DNA of 64,000 bases from Heterostelium multicystogenum (taxonomy: Eukaryota; Evosea; Eumycetozoa; Acytosteliales; Acytosteliaceae), in the NCBI GenBank assembly GCA_003667245.1, contig RCNN01000012.1, positions 1-64,000 of the forward strand, given 5' to 3'. Of this stretch, positions 11,204 through 22,620 are shown one piece after another; position 1 is the stretch's first letter; every line of letters starts with the position of its first letter. The notes beneath the pieces are model-generated. The model searched no databases. It worked only from the letters and a program-made list of their open reading frames with translations, and was not told where the DNA came from. A program made the translations under genes and the position numbers.

Positions 11204-12139
11204 TTAGTTGGAGACATCAGCTTGACCAGCAGAGGCATCACGATCAATACCACACATGTTGGTACCTCTTTGGATCCAGAAGAAACCGTTCATACCCAGT
11301 CAGTACCCCAGGAGTTTTGAACAATCCAGTAGTCAAGTCCGGAGGTGCTGTCAAGTACCCCAACCAACGATCTTGATGGCGTGACCACCCAACAATTTTG
11401 AACCTGGGGTCATAACGTAGACACCAGAGGTGTAAGACATGAAATCTTGGTAGACATCCATGGTACCTTCGATTGGACCATAGGCGAAAATGTTGGCTTG
11501 GATGGCAGCGACTGAAGAGCAGGTCTTCAAGGTGAATGGCTTACCCTTGTACCAATTGGTACTTGGATCCGTCGTCGCAAGTCTTTTGGCATGGTGGCTC
11601 AGTTCCGTTGGCACCAGATGAGTATGGGAAACAGTCGTAGGTTGGGATACCGTGCAATTCCAAATATTCCCAGGCCATTTGTGGGATACCACCGTTGCAA
11701 CCTTGGTTGAACTCGACATCACATGAGACTAAAGCTTGTGGGGACAAAGTAACGTTGATGGCACCTTGGGAAGCAATGCAGAGACGATCTGACAATGATT
11801 CAGAGGCGGCGAAAGCCCAACATGAACCGCATTGACCTTGGTTCAAAACGGCGTGGACGCAACCTGGCCAGTTGGTACGGGAGTCGAATGAAGCTGGACG
11901 GCAACCTTTGAGATGAAACGCTCTTCTGGTGTGTTTCTTGGCTTCTTGGTTCCGAGGAGACCGAGAACGTCACCGAGTGATTGTCCTTCGAAACGGGCGT
12001 TTCTACCGGCAACCCAGGATGAAGCTCTGGCGTTATGGTTGCGGATGAATTGATCATCTAAAACTGGCTTGGTGAAATCGATAGCATTGCATACAGCAAA
12101 TACTGTAAGAGCAATTAATAAAGTAGAGATAAATCTCAT
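11204..12139 (-). CDS. Secreted cathepsin B-like cysteine protease
   Basis: This is a papain-family (C1A) lysosomal or secreted protease. It has a signal peptide (MRFISTLLIALTVFAVCNA), a propeptide, then the mature domain. The oxyanion Gln and catalytic Cys are in NQGQCGSCWAFA, the catalytic His in LGGHAIKIVGWG and the catalytic Asn in VQNSWGTDWG. The NQGCNGG and following Cys-rich spacing resembles cathepsin B, but I see no long occluding loop with His-His. Codons are strongly biased to GGT, TCC, ACC and AAG, as expected of a highly expressed gene. The deposited frame is broken at least four times (about 11304, 11344, 11553, 11911), each fixed by one base at a run, and all catalytic residues survive. 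The simplest view is a functional, intronless gene with consensus errors. Confidence 0.88.
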
Positions 12140-12580
12140 TCTTCAATAATAATATATTATATATATAGTATAGAATAAATAGTAAAATACAACTGACTTC
12201 TGTGCAATTGCAAAACACGTTTTTAATGTGATCAGTCAGCCAAACAGAAAAAGAAAATAAAAAGTGAAAAAAATCAATTAAAAATCAGATAAATCAAAAA
12301 AATGGATTTTACAAATTTGCGTGTTGACATGATGTGAAATATCTAAATTGAAATTTACTCATAAAATTCTGTAGGACTCACAATTATTGAGAATCGGAGG
12401 CGAAAAAACCAAATTTAATGAAAAATAAAGTAGTGTTTGATCTCGGTACTGTCATTATAGGACCAATTCCCACCTAATCCTTCACTACAAAACAACCGAC
12501 AAGTTCCATTATTAAATGGAAAAACAAAATTCAATATTGATAAGTGTCTTAATTTATTTAATTTTTTTAAAGGAATGATT
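12140..12580. other. Intergenic region
   Basis: This 441-bp spacer holds the promoter of the protease gene and the 3' flank of the alcohol dehydrogenase gene. No genes are visible. Confidence 0.6.
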
Positions 12581-13690
12581 CTAAAGTTGATCATTTGGAA
12601 CCATGGAAATTACTCCTCTAAATCTAACTTTGTTTTCTAACATTCTATTCAATGCTTCATTTGCCTTTTCTAATGGGAACACTTCCACCATAGCTTGTAC
12701 ATTGTTGAGCGATGCAAATTTGAGAGTTTCTTCAGAGTCTCTTGAGTCACCAGATGGGAAACCCTTTGAAAGATTAAATTAATAAATAATAATTAGTGAT
12801 AATGCTTAGAGAAATAAATAGTTTGTATTTGAATACATACAACCACTGATTGCTTTTTCAAAAGAAGTTGAATTGCATTTACATTCAATGGATCGGTAAT
12901 AGCTGCCAAGATGAGGAATTTACCACCGACTGCAAGTGCTGGAAGTAAAGGCTCGGCTGCCTTAGCACTTGGTGAGGTGATTGCAATAAGCTTTGGTGAA
13001 AGCTTGGTAAGCTTCTCAATTGCGTCTGGTTGGGATCCGTCGATATAATGATTGGCACCGAGTTGGAGAGCAAGATCTCTCTTGTCTGCACCACTACTGA
13101 ATGCAACAACTTCATAGCCTAGCTTTCTGGCAAATTGAATTGCAAGATGACCCAAACCACCGATACCCTGAATACAGACAACAGATCCGGCTTTGATATT
13201 TTGTTGACGAATAGAGTTATATACAGTGATACCAGCACAAAGCAATGGTCCAGAATGTTTAAAGTCGAGTTTATCTGGAACTACTACGCAAGCATCTTCA
13301 GGAGCAATCATTTGCTCAGCATATCCACCATCGTAGTGGATTCCACATACCTGTCCTTTGGTACAGCATACCCATTCATTTTCCAGACATGGGTCACATG
13401 TGGAACAATGACCTCCGAACCAACCAACACCAATCTTGTCTCCAACCTTGAATCTAGTGACACCAGAGCCAATCTCAAGGACTCTTCCAATAGCTTCATG
13501 TCCCTGGAATTCTTGGCCAACTGATTCCAGGGAATCCATACTTGGCCAAAACATCAGAGTGGCAAACTCCACATGCATAGACTTTAATCTTTACTTGGTT
13601 TGATTGTGTAATCTTTGGTACAGGTACAGTAGCAATTTCCAACTCTCCATTTTGTTGAGCGAATCTGGCACATCTCATAGTTTCAGTCAT
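12581..13690 (-). CDS. Zinc-dependent alcohol dehydrogenase
   Basis: This is a medium-chain dehydrogenase that oxidises alcohols or reduces aldehydes with NAD(P). Catalytic zinc ligands are visible as Cys in GVCHSD, His in PGHEAIG and Cys in LLCAGITVY. Structural zinc cysteines lie in CSTCDPCLENEWVCC. The Rossmann loop is GIGGLGHLAIQFAR. Exon 1 (13690-12841) is joined by a 77-bp intron (12840-12764) to exon 2 (12763-12581), QSVVGFPSGDSRDSEETL. A C3 run at 13502-13504 (GGG on the coding strand) must lose one base to keep PRIPGHEAIG in frame. Total length is about 345 residues, normal for the family and closest to the cinnamyl-alcohol/AdhA-like subgroup (inferred). The open promoter side faces the long spacer. 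Confidence 0.9.
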
Positions 13691-14250
13691 TTTTATTTGA
13701 TTTTATTTTGTTTTTTAATTTTAATTATATGTAGTAGGTAGGTTTAATAATATTTGATTTTGATTTTGAATTGAATTTGAATTTGAATTTGTTGTTGTTC
13801 ATCAATACCATCAAATATTTAAAGCAAAAGTGGTAGAACTTAGGAACTTTCTTTTTGTGAAAGAGAATGTCGCAAGTCAAGCACCAGAATCTATTTTTTT
13901 AAAAAATATGTTCTCCACAAAGTGGGTTGATGGAGAAGCAAGTCAAAAATCCTCCAAAAACAAATTTGGATTTGAAATCATGATGACAACGGTTGGTTGG
14001 AAAAAATAAAAAAATACTAAATAAGCAAGTACTCTATTTGAACATAAGTTCTACCAATTCTACCAATTCATTCTACCATATAATTTCAAAAACTAGTATA
14101 AACATGTACATATATAATAATAATCATTGTCTAATTAATAATTATGCATTTGGGATTTATGATAATATCTTTTTAGAATAATGTAAAATGAATACAATAA
14201 AACAAACCATGGTTAAAAAAAAAGATATTTTGTTTTTCAATAAAAAAAAT

Positions 14251-14339
14251 CTGAGATTAACAATCTCAGACACTTGTAGACTGTCTACAAATCTGATGAA
14301 CAAATAGTTGGTTATGGCTACTAGATGAAGGTTCATCTA
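14251..14339. other. Three consecutive hairpins, possible structured RNA
   Basis: Three perfect stem-loops lie within 89 bp: 8-bp arms at 14251-14258/14262-14269, 7-bp arms at 14274-14280/14284-14290, and 8-bp arms at 14322-14329/14332-14339. A-rich tracts flank the set. A CTGATGA box-C-like motif (14293-14299) lies between hairpins two and three, but I see no correctly placed D box. The strand of any transcript is unknown. Confidence 0.45.
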
Positions 14340-16306
14340 AATAAAAAAATAGTAGTAATTAAAGTTGTACGTTTGGAACTGTTATGTGCAAGTTAAATAG
14401 CGGATAATGAAAATTGAGTTGGATGGTTAAATTTAATCCAATCTAAATACAATTATAATTATAATTATGTTTGGTAATGAATTACCATAGATTGGTAGTT
14501 TTGAGTTTGTTGTTTTTGTTTAAACAAAACAGACACGTGAAAGTATGATTTGTCCACGGTTTGTTACTTTTAAAGGAATCTATAGATGAAAATCATGGAA
14601 TGAATGATCGATTATAACTCTGAACATCAAAGCACACTACTAAATCAATCAAGCAAATCAATCAAGCATCAGTCGATTCAACTGAATTGTTCTATGCTCC
14701 ATTATCAAAAGCCAAGCACCAGAGTAGAGTATGAAGAAATTGATAGAGTAGAGGTGTGCAACAAAGACATTAGTATGAGCAGGGGTGAAATCCAAGTACT
14801 TGTTTCGCCCAAAAGTATGCCTTGGAGATAGAAAAGCATGAACATGAAAGTGCACATGATAATTGTGATTTTCATAATCGAACTAGTTTCAAAAACCTTT
14901 GAATCAATGCAAACACCAGATTTAGTCACAAGTTGTTCATTTAGGTGAACTGATCTGATGAAAAACACAAAAAAAAAAAAACAACATAACAAATTTTTAA
15001 TTAATGGATTGCGTTTAGGACCAAGCACACGCTCTGCTTTTGTAGATCTTGTATCTACCCCACCTTTATTAATAATCAGAAACACCATGGTTATATGATC
15101 ATTTATTAATAATTGCTATCATTGAAATGGAGCTATCTAAGGTTTTTGACGACAAAACAGATCAAAAAATATTATAATTAAAAATATCAGCAACAGTACA
15201 ATACAATTTTATTATTATTATTATTAAAATAAACTTAGTTTTATTGTGTATTGAGCTTTGTTTATAATGTTTGCTTCAAACACCAATCAGTAGAGTAGTG
15301 CAAGTAATTGAAGTAGGAATCAATACCATTTGTATAATACAATAATAATAATATCTAACCAACAAATAAATAAAATAAAAGTAATCTTTCAAAAAGCATC
15401 CAACTTTTGTATTAATATTAGATAATCAAAGCTACTTACAGTACTATAAATAAAGGAACAGACTTTTCTTTTAAATCCAAAAGATTTATTTGTTAATGTA
15501 AGTTAAACATCATAGAAATACTCTACTCTACAATTATCTACATAGATATAAACTTTTATTTCTTAAGATTGAAAGAGCAAATTAATTCTCTGTAATTATT
15601 GTAAATACATTTCAATAAAACTACTACTTTATCCTTTTTGATTATCTTCATTTCCATTCAAATCTAATAATAACTCAGTACTCACTTGATTTCATTGATA
15701 CAAATTTGTTTTTATCACATCACCTACCTTACCTTACCTTTTCGAAAACGACAAGTTCAACAAACAGATTTCTTTAAAAATATTGATCACCATAATAATC
15801 TAAAAGTTGTTTTATTTCTTTCCGTGTTATTAGAAAGATTGATTCATTTGAAAAATATTGGATCCCCAATAAATCTCCTAAAACATAATCTTACTAAATA
15901 TTAATTCACCTACTTTACAAATCACCTCCAAATCAACCAATTAAAGCATGATATCAAAAAGTTCACCTGCATTATATTTTTTTTATACATCTGATTATAA
16001 TAATTGGGAGAAGTTTTGATACATATAATATTTAGTATGTTTTATTTTAATTCACTCCAATAAGGCACAGAAGTTGTCAAATTAGTTCACGTTGTTAAAT
16101 TGTTGTTTTCACCATTTTTAAATGAGCGTGTTGGCGCCAGTCTGAAAAGCATCAACCAGCAAATCGCACCATTTCATCATTAAATTAAAAATTTAATTAA
16201 TATACATGTATCCAACCAACCCCAAACACTCACTCGATATAGCTATTGTCAAAATACCTCCATTGCCTTTTTACTTACTTATAAAGCTCTAACTGGCAAA
16301 AGCTTT

Positions 16307-16324
16307 CAGTCAGTCAGTCAGTCA
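16307..16324. repeat. (CAGT)n microsatellite
   Basis: Four and a half tandem CAGT units. Similar tetranucleotide tracts occur at 17484-17505 (ATCA), near 16470 (CTAT), at 30182-30198 and near 40210-40241 (ATCA). Confidence 0.85.
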
Positions 16325-19300
16325 TGTGGTCGCTTGAAATATTCTTAGTGGTTGTGATTGTCATTAACTCAACAGTTGGCTTGCTAGTTTGGTGGATATT
16401 ATTATAGATATAGATTTAGAAACACAATTGTTAGCTCCAAGATTATTAATTAATCAAGCTATGTGTCTGTCTATCTATCTATCTATATTGACTGGTGCTA
16501 CAATGAGCTTATTTGATTATCGTATGCATAGATCATTTTATTGTCAATATTGTTGTTTTTCATCTATCAGTCATTCAATCACTCATTACTGATAAAGGGT
16601 GTTTTTGATTGATCTACTAAAAAGAGACTCTCTTACCTGCTAATTAATTTATACCTCTCCTAATTTGTCCAAAATGATGGAGTAATATTGTTGGAAGTTG
16701 GTGCATTAGCCACTACCTAACCACTAAATAGTTGTCAAGCTTTTGAGTGATTGATGGAGTCCTAAAATTAAATGATCATAAAATCACACCCAATCTACAA
16801 TATTACTATCTTCACCATGAAAACCACCACATTAGAATCACCACCAGTAATACAATCAATCGCCAATAATAATATTATTTTTTATCAGATATATAAATGT
16901 GATAATCAATCAGTCAATCACTCACTCACTCACACAAACCTGTTGCGTGCAGAACAGGGCACTATTTTCTATTGATTATTTATTTATGGTTGACTCTACT
17001 CAATAAATACTACTTTCAATTAGGTTACATGCAATCAACAACATTGGATTGATTGTATTAATTGATTGAATTCAATACGTTTTTGTTTGAGATCTATTGT
17101 TATTGGAAGCTATTGCCACTGCTGCTATTTTCTAAGCTTGGAGTTGTAATAACTACACCAAAAACAACATTCAATACTGAACAATTTGGGATGATGTGGG
17201 TACGAGCATTAGTATCAGTTGTTGATCAACAATAATTCATTACTATTACTACATCATCAAATAATCAACATCATCATCATCAACAACAACAGATAAATTA
17301 CTGTACAAAAACACTTGGCGCTATTTCTACAAAATCTATCAATTAATACCTGCATAATATCAACAATATGAGAGTGATAGATACTACTACTATTATTATT
17401 ACTACTACTACTATCAGCATTACCTTAATATTCTGATTCCTCCATACAACATTGTATCTATCGTATTACTCCGCTCAACATTCAATCAATCAATCAATCA
17501 ATCAATATGACAAATAAGTCTAGCAAGTACCTACTACTAGCATTTAAAAAAAAAAAAAACCAATTATATTATGTTGTTTTGATGAATACTCTTACCAAAT
17601 AGAATGGTAACAAATAAACAGACATACAGACAGACAGATAGTGAATGAATAGAATAATGAGATAAGATAATATAATATAATATAACAACAATAGCCAACA
17701 ACAACAATAACACAATAACACAACAACAAACCAAGAAAACCAATTATAACAATCATATGACAATAACAATAAGATTGTATTAGTTAGTATGGTTATTATG
17801 GTCACTGTCACTATCCCGCTAACATCTCAATGTGTTTCAAATAAGAAATCTCATTTTTAAAACAAAATGTTTTTTTTTTTTTTTGTAAAGTTAATTTTTT
17901 TTTTAATTGCGAAAACATAAAAATTTTATTTATTTTAATTTTAATTTTTTATGTTTCCTTTATATATTCGCAACTGAACTTGATATCTACTACTTCACTT
18001 ACTCTGAAGCACCTTCAACTAAGCATCAACTAACCAACCAACAACCAACCAACAACCAACAATAAGAACAGAGTCTGTCCATAACAAACCTGTTACTTTA
18101 TTATTATATTATCATCATTTCAAATTTATAGACTATCCATTCCATTTCATTCCACTCCATTCATTTCCTTTCGTCTCCTTTCCTTTTTCCCTCTGTCAAT
18201 TCCGTCAGTTCTATTTATTATATCTATATTTTCATTCCAACATTTATCATCTACCTACCTGCCTACTACTATCTATTTGTAAATTAAAATATAGTTTGAA
18301 TAGTAACATTTTTATTGTCGTGTATGTTCTCTGATTTGCTTGCTTTTCAAATGAAATAGTTTCATTGATTCCTTTCCTAATTCATTTATTAATTATTACC
18401 ATTTTACAATTATACAATTCAGATTACTTTGTTCCTACATTTGCATCTGCTTATTTCTGGTTAGATACTTCCTGTGTGCATTACTCTAGGTCTACACTGA
18501 TTTGCCATTGATACAATAGCTTTGTTACTGTTTACAGACGAGTGTCAAAAGTCACAGGCTTAGTTAGTTGTATTGGTTAGCTCAGATTGATTCATTTCAC
18601 ATCATCTTCATTACTATAAATAGTTGATTGTGTTTGAATCTGTAGTTATAATAATAGTAATAATTATTATTAATTTATAACATATAGTTTTGTTTGTCTA
18701 AATTAGATTTTATTTAAATCACAAGTCAAACAAACTAATATATTTCAGATTTCAAAATCCAAATATAATTTTATTTGATCGGTCTGTTACGTAATTGTAA
18801 ACGGTATCGTCATTTGATCTTTTGGGTTCCAAACAAAAACCAAAAAAAAAAAAAAATTGGAAATTGCCACATTAAAAACTGGAAAATCCAATTTTTCAAA
18901 ATTAAGATTTTTACCTTCAACCAATTCCACCCTTTTATTTTTTTCAACAACACAAAACAATCACCAATCACATTAATATCCACTTCCATTTAATATATAA
19001 TACATATAGATATTTATCAATCAACTACATTAAATACCACCCTCACATCTACAGCTCTCATCAGATCACCACCATTCCACTACCACCACCACAACACACA
19101 CACACTAACACATTCATATATACATCACCTCTTAACTTCATACCTTGACCAATAATCAATCCATACATCCATACATATAATATAACTATATACTCAATAT
19201 CAACCACATAGTTAGTACTACTATGAAGTTTAAATTGTTAAATTAATTTAATATTATTACAGCCAAATCATTTTATATATTTAAAAACAAAAAACAACTA

Positions 19301-19489
19301 TAATTTATTAGTTACTTGCTAAGCCAATTTTAGCAAACTATCATCAATCATAATCATAATAATATTACTATTATTATCAGTAAAGAAGAAAAAATCTTGA
19401 TTATTTATATAGTTTATATATATATTATTATCTATAAATTATTATATATTTAATTATATATAATATTACATACATTCCTACAATCAATC

Positions 19490-19994
19490 ATGTCCAACAC
19501 TACATCATCTATCTCTAAAAAATCTAAATATTACTTTGTTGATGACCATGAAAATAAGGAAAATATCGATCCATTAACTGGTGTACATTCGAATATTAAA
19601 CCAATTTCCCTTAATTCATGTGGCGCATCAAAGAAACGAGTTGCATTAAAAGATATAACTCCAGTTAGAGTAAGTTCCAATTAATTGGCCAAAAGCAAAA
19701 TGAATTGAATCATGATTATTAACTTGTTATTTCCAGGTTACTTTATCACCCAAAAAGATTAGACCGACCTCTGCTTTGGCAAATATAAATAATAACAATA
19801 ATTCAGTTTATGTTATTAATCATACACAACAACAACAACATCAAACAAGCAGTCAAAATACACCAAAATCCATTCCATTTCCAATTTTTTCAAACTCTCT
19901 AAACAGCAGCACCAGCACCAACAGCACCTCACAAACAAACTCCACAAAATCATCAAAGTCATCTTCTTCTTTATCTATTAGAACAATCAGATAA
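19490..19994 (+). CDS. Small KEN-box/D-box protein, candidate cell-cycle regulator
   Basis: Exon 1 (19490-19669) and exon 2 (19737-19994) flank a 67-bp GT..AG intron and encode about 146 residues. The N-terminal third holds HENKENIDP, a textbook KEN box, and RVALKDITP about 30 residues later, which fits RxxLxxI/T destruction boxes. VTLSPKKIRPTSALANI follows, containing a Ser-Pro-Lys-Lys CDK-type site. The C-terminal half is Asn/Gln/Ser/Thr-rich low complexity, ending in SIRTIR. Established knowledge: KEN and D boxes mark substrates of the anaphase-promoting complex, such as cyclins and securins. No cyclin fold is present, so a securin-like or CDK-inhibitor-like role is possible but unproven. 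The gene stands alone behind a 5.8-kb spacer. Confidence 0.7.
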
Positions 19995-20664
19995 CTCAAG
20001 CACGACAATCTCACAATGATAAACAACCCAAACTCCCCACCTCCATTTTCATGTTTTACCATTACACTCCAATCAACACCAAATACCCTACACATAAATA
20101 TATATATATATAAAAGCTACAATTAAAATTAGCTAGACTTGTTATTTATCCAATCAATTTTAGATCAAAAAGCAGGTTTTACGAGCATAACGATATAAAT
20201 AATACATTTTCCAACTCACATACACACACTCACAACATACATAATATTCAAGGCTTAAAAAGTTTGTTAGTCACTAATTTTTTTGGGTACGAAATAATCA
20301 ACTATGAATAAGATATTGGTATCAACAGAACTAAAAAAATGGCTAATTTAATTATCAACCACAACACCTCCCCTCCTTAATAATAGTAATACAATTATCT
20401 TTTCTTTCGATAAAGATAATTGTCATTTTAATGTAACAAAATAACTCTAATAAATTAATTAATTATATCCATTATTTTATTAATTACCAATAACATTTCA
20501 TGATTGATTATTGTCATTATTGACTGTTTGAATGATTGAATTGATGTTTGGTTTGAATATACAATTAGTTTAATTTAGCAATATATACCATTCATACAGC
20601 AATAGATTTGTGGGTATTAACTCAGAAAGTCATCTGATTGGCGCCGTGATAGTGATGATTGTTT
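19995..20664. other. Convergent intergenic region
   Basis: This 670-bp spacer holds the 3' flanks of the KEN-box gene and the racemase gene. It is AT-rich, with a TTGGCGCC palindrome at 20639-20646. No gene is seen. Confidence 0.55.
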
Positions 20665-21895
20665 TTATAATTTTGATTGATTCGATTGAATTACTGTTTT
20701 TGAATGGATAAGCTTATCAATATTATCTGTACTGTATCCAAATTGTTTTAAAAACTGAAATTGTATTAGCTCCTTCAATAACCATTTTCTTTCTTGATAA
20801 TTGATCTATATATTGTTGTTGCTGTTGCTGGTGGTTAATTGTGTTATTACTATCGCTATTGAAAAGTCTTGGCGCTGACATTACATCCAATCCTGTTTCT
20901 TCACTCTTAAATACTAGTTGTCTTGCTACTGCTTGTGGATGTTTGGAGAGTTCTTCCATTTCTAAAACTGGTGATACACAAGCATCGGTTCCAATAAATA
21001 TTTTCTCCCATTCGTCTCTGGTTTTCTTTGCAAAGGTCTCCTTAAATAGCTTCTTCATTGCAGGCCACTGAGTCTGATCGGTTTTGCTCAGGCAGATCAG
21101 TGCGGTCTGCCAATCCCATCCCTTGAAGAAGTTGGTTGTAGAATGGCCCTTCGATGGCACCTACTGATATATACTTGTGATCCAGTGTTTCATAGACTTC
21201 ATAGAAATGTGCGCCACTGTCAAGTGTATTCGATCCTCGTGGATTGTCCCACCAACCCATATTTCCTTGTTTAAGTTTATAGATAAAAGTCGAAAGGTAG
21301 GATGCCCCATCCATCATACTAGAGTCAATCAGTTTTTCCGCGACCAGTTTTTTGTTCTCTCAAAGACTGCCATAACTATGCCAAGGGCACACATCATTCC
21401 GCCACTTGCAAAGTCACCTAGAATATTGGATGGAAACAATGGTGCTTCTCCGCTACGGCCAAGTACTGAGAGTGCGCCAGACAAAGCTATATAATTAATG
21501 TCGTGACCTGCCATATGTGCATAGGGACCGGTCTGACCATATCCAGTCAGTCTGGCATAGATCAAACGTGGCGCATCTTTAATCAAAGATTCCGGTGACA
21601 AGCCCAACTTTTCCATTACACCTGGTCTATAGGAGTCAATAAGAACGTCGGCCTTCTGTGCAAGTGATCGCAACAATGCAACACCATCCCTTTGCTTTAA
21701 ATTAATGGCAATCGACTGCTTTCCACGTGTAAGCTGATCTATAGGTTGAGAAACAATTACATCACCAACAACACGATCGACCCTAATGACAGTAGCACCA
21801 AAGTCCGCCAAAATCATTCCGCAATAGGGAACGGGTGCCAAACCAGACATTTCCAAGACAACCAAGCCATCCAGAGGTAATTTCAATTCATTCAT
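20665..21895 (-). CDS. Alpha-methylacyl-CoA racemase (peroxisomal)
   Basis: This is a class III CoA-transferase-fold (CaiB/BaiF) enzyme that interconverts 2R- and 2S-methylacyl-CoAs so branched chains can enter beta-oxidation. It starts MNELKLPLDGLVVLEMSG. CoA-binding and active-site regions are intact: GYGQTGPYAHMAGHDINY with the catalytic His, and PSNILGDFASGG with the catalytic Asp. Single-base excesses at T6 21348-21353, T5 21333-21337, T4 21082-21085 and T4 20746-20749 split the frame. Removing one base at the last run replaces a short nonsense tail with KQFGYSTDNIDKLIHSK and the C-terminus QSNQSKL, a canonical PTS1 peroxisomal signal ending at the stop 20665-20667. It contains a poly-Gln insert near the C-terminus. 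It is divergent from the acyl-CoA oxidase gene. Confidence 0.88.
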
Positions 21896-22620
21896 TTTTC
21901 TACTCTTTACTACTTATACTACAACTTTCCTACTCTAGTTAATTAGTTTTAAAGTGAAATCTTAAGTAAACTAAAGAGAACTAAATTCAACTAAATATCC
22001 ACTGAAACTTTAGCAACGAGAAAATTGACACTATTTATATTTGTTTTGTAAATGTTGCCAACTCATTAGATCTAGTTTAACGATCTAATGATGTAACACA
22101 GTATTCATTCATTTCACCCTACATATGAATATTTATATGTATATTGAAATAATATTCACACACACTCACACACAGTTTGTCATCATCACCAAAGAAAGAT
22201 AGACATAAGATAAAAGATAGATAAAATATAAATCTTACTCTACTATTGTCTTAATTATTAATAATAATATTGAACCATTTGCAAAAGACTTTTCTAAATA
22301 TCTAAAAACTAAGAAATGAAAATAAATATGAATGTATTTAAGATAACTAAGATGTGATCATATAGATATTTTAAATAATGAGATATGAATTTAATTAAAA
22401 TGAAGTTTGCACCAAAGTTGATGTCATGCTAATCTTTCAAACACACATCCACTTTATATCGACTTTAATTTCCTTTTTTGTTTTAATTTATAAAAATCAA
22501 TCAACCATCAAAAGTTGTTGTCAAATTTGCTTTTGTTAAATGTTTAAACTTCAATTTCAAATCAAGACATTTTAATAAATCTCATTTATTACATTACTTT
22601 ATCTATACACACATATATAT
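21896..22620. promoter_or_regulatory. Shared bidirectional promoter of racemase and acyl-CoA oxidase
   Basis: These 725 bp separate two start codons facing apart, so both peroxisomal genes must be promoted from here. Within it, 22064-22072 (CATTAGATC) and 22082-22090 (GATCTAATG) form a perfect 9-bp inverted repeat with a 9-bp spacer, a plausible dimer-binding site. T-rich and A-rich stretches lie directly before each ATG, as in other dictyostelid promoters. Confidence 0.55.

Larger units (their letters stand above)
13691..19489. other. Long gene-poor region (5.8 kb)
   Basis: This is the longest stretch without a supported gene. It lies between the ADH promoter and the KEN-box gene and consists of AT-rich low-complexity DNA with microsatellites and A/T runs (for example 17870-17960). 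Two parts stand out: the hairpin cluster at 14251-14339, and a minus-strand frame at 14705-15088 that stays open for 127 codons but contains a Phe run made by a T tract and has no recognisable domain. A GGCGCC-containing palindrome (TTGGCGCCA) lies at 16131-16139. Confidence 0.55.

Noticed and set aside
11204..12139. Protease as a pseudogene because of four frame breaks
   Set aside because: All catalytic residues, the signal peptide and strong codon bias are intact, and each break is a single base at a run. Sequence error is simpler.
14293..14299. Box C/D snoRNA
   Set aside because: A box-C-like motif is present, but I find no D box downstream and no terminal stem.
14705..15088. Minus-strand 127-codon frame with a hydrophobic segment
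   Set aside because: It contains a Phe run from a T tract, shows no domain, and its composition does not differ from the spacer. Kept as a remark only.
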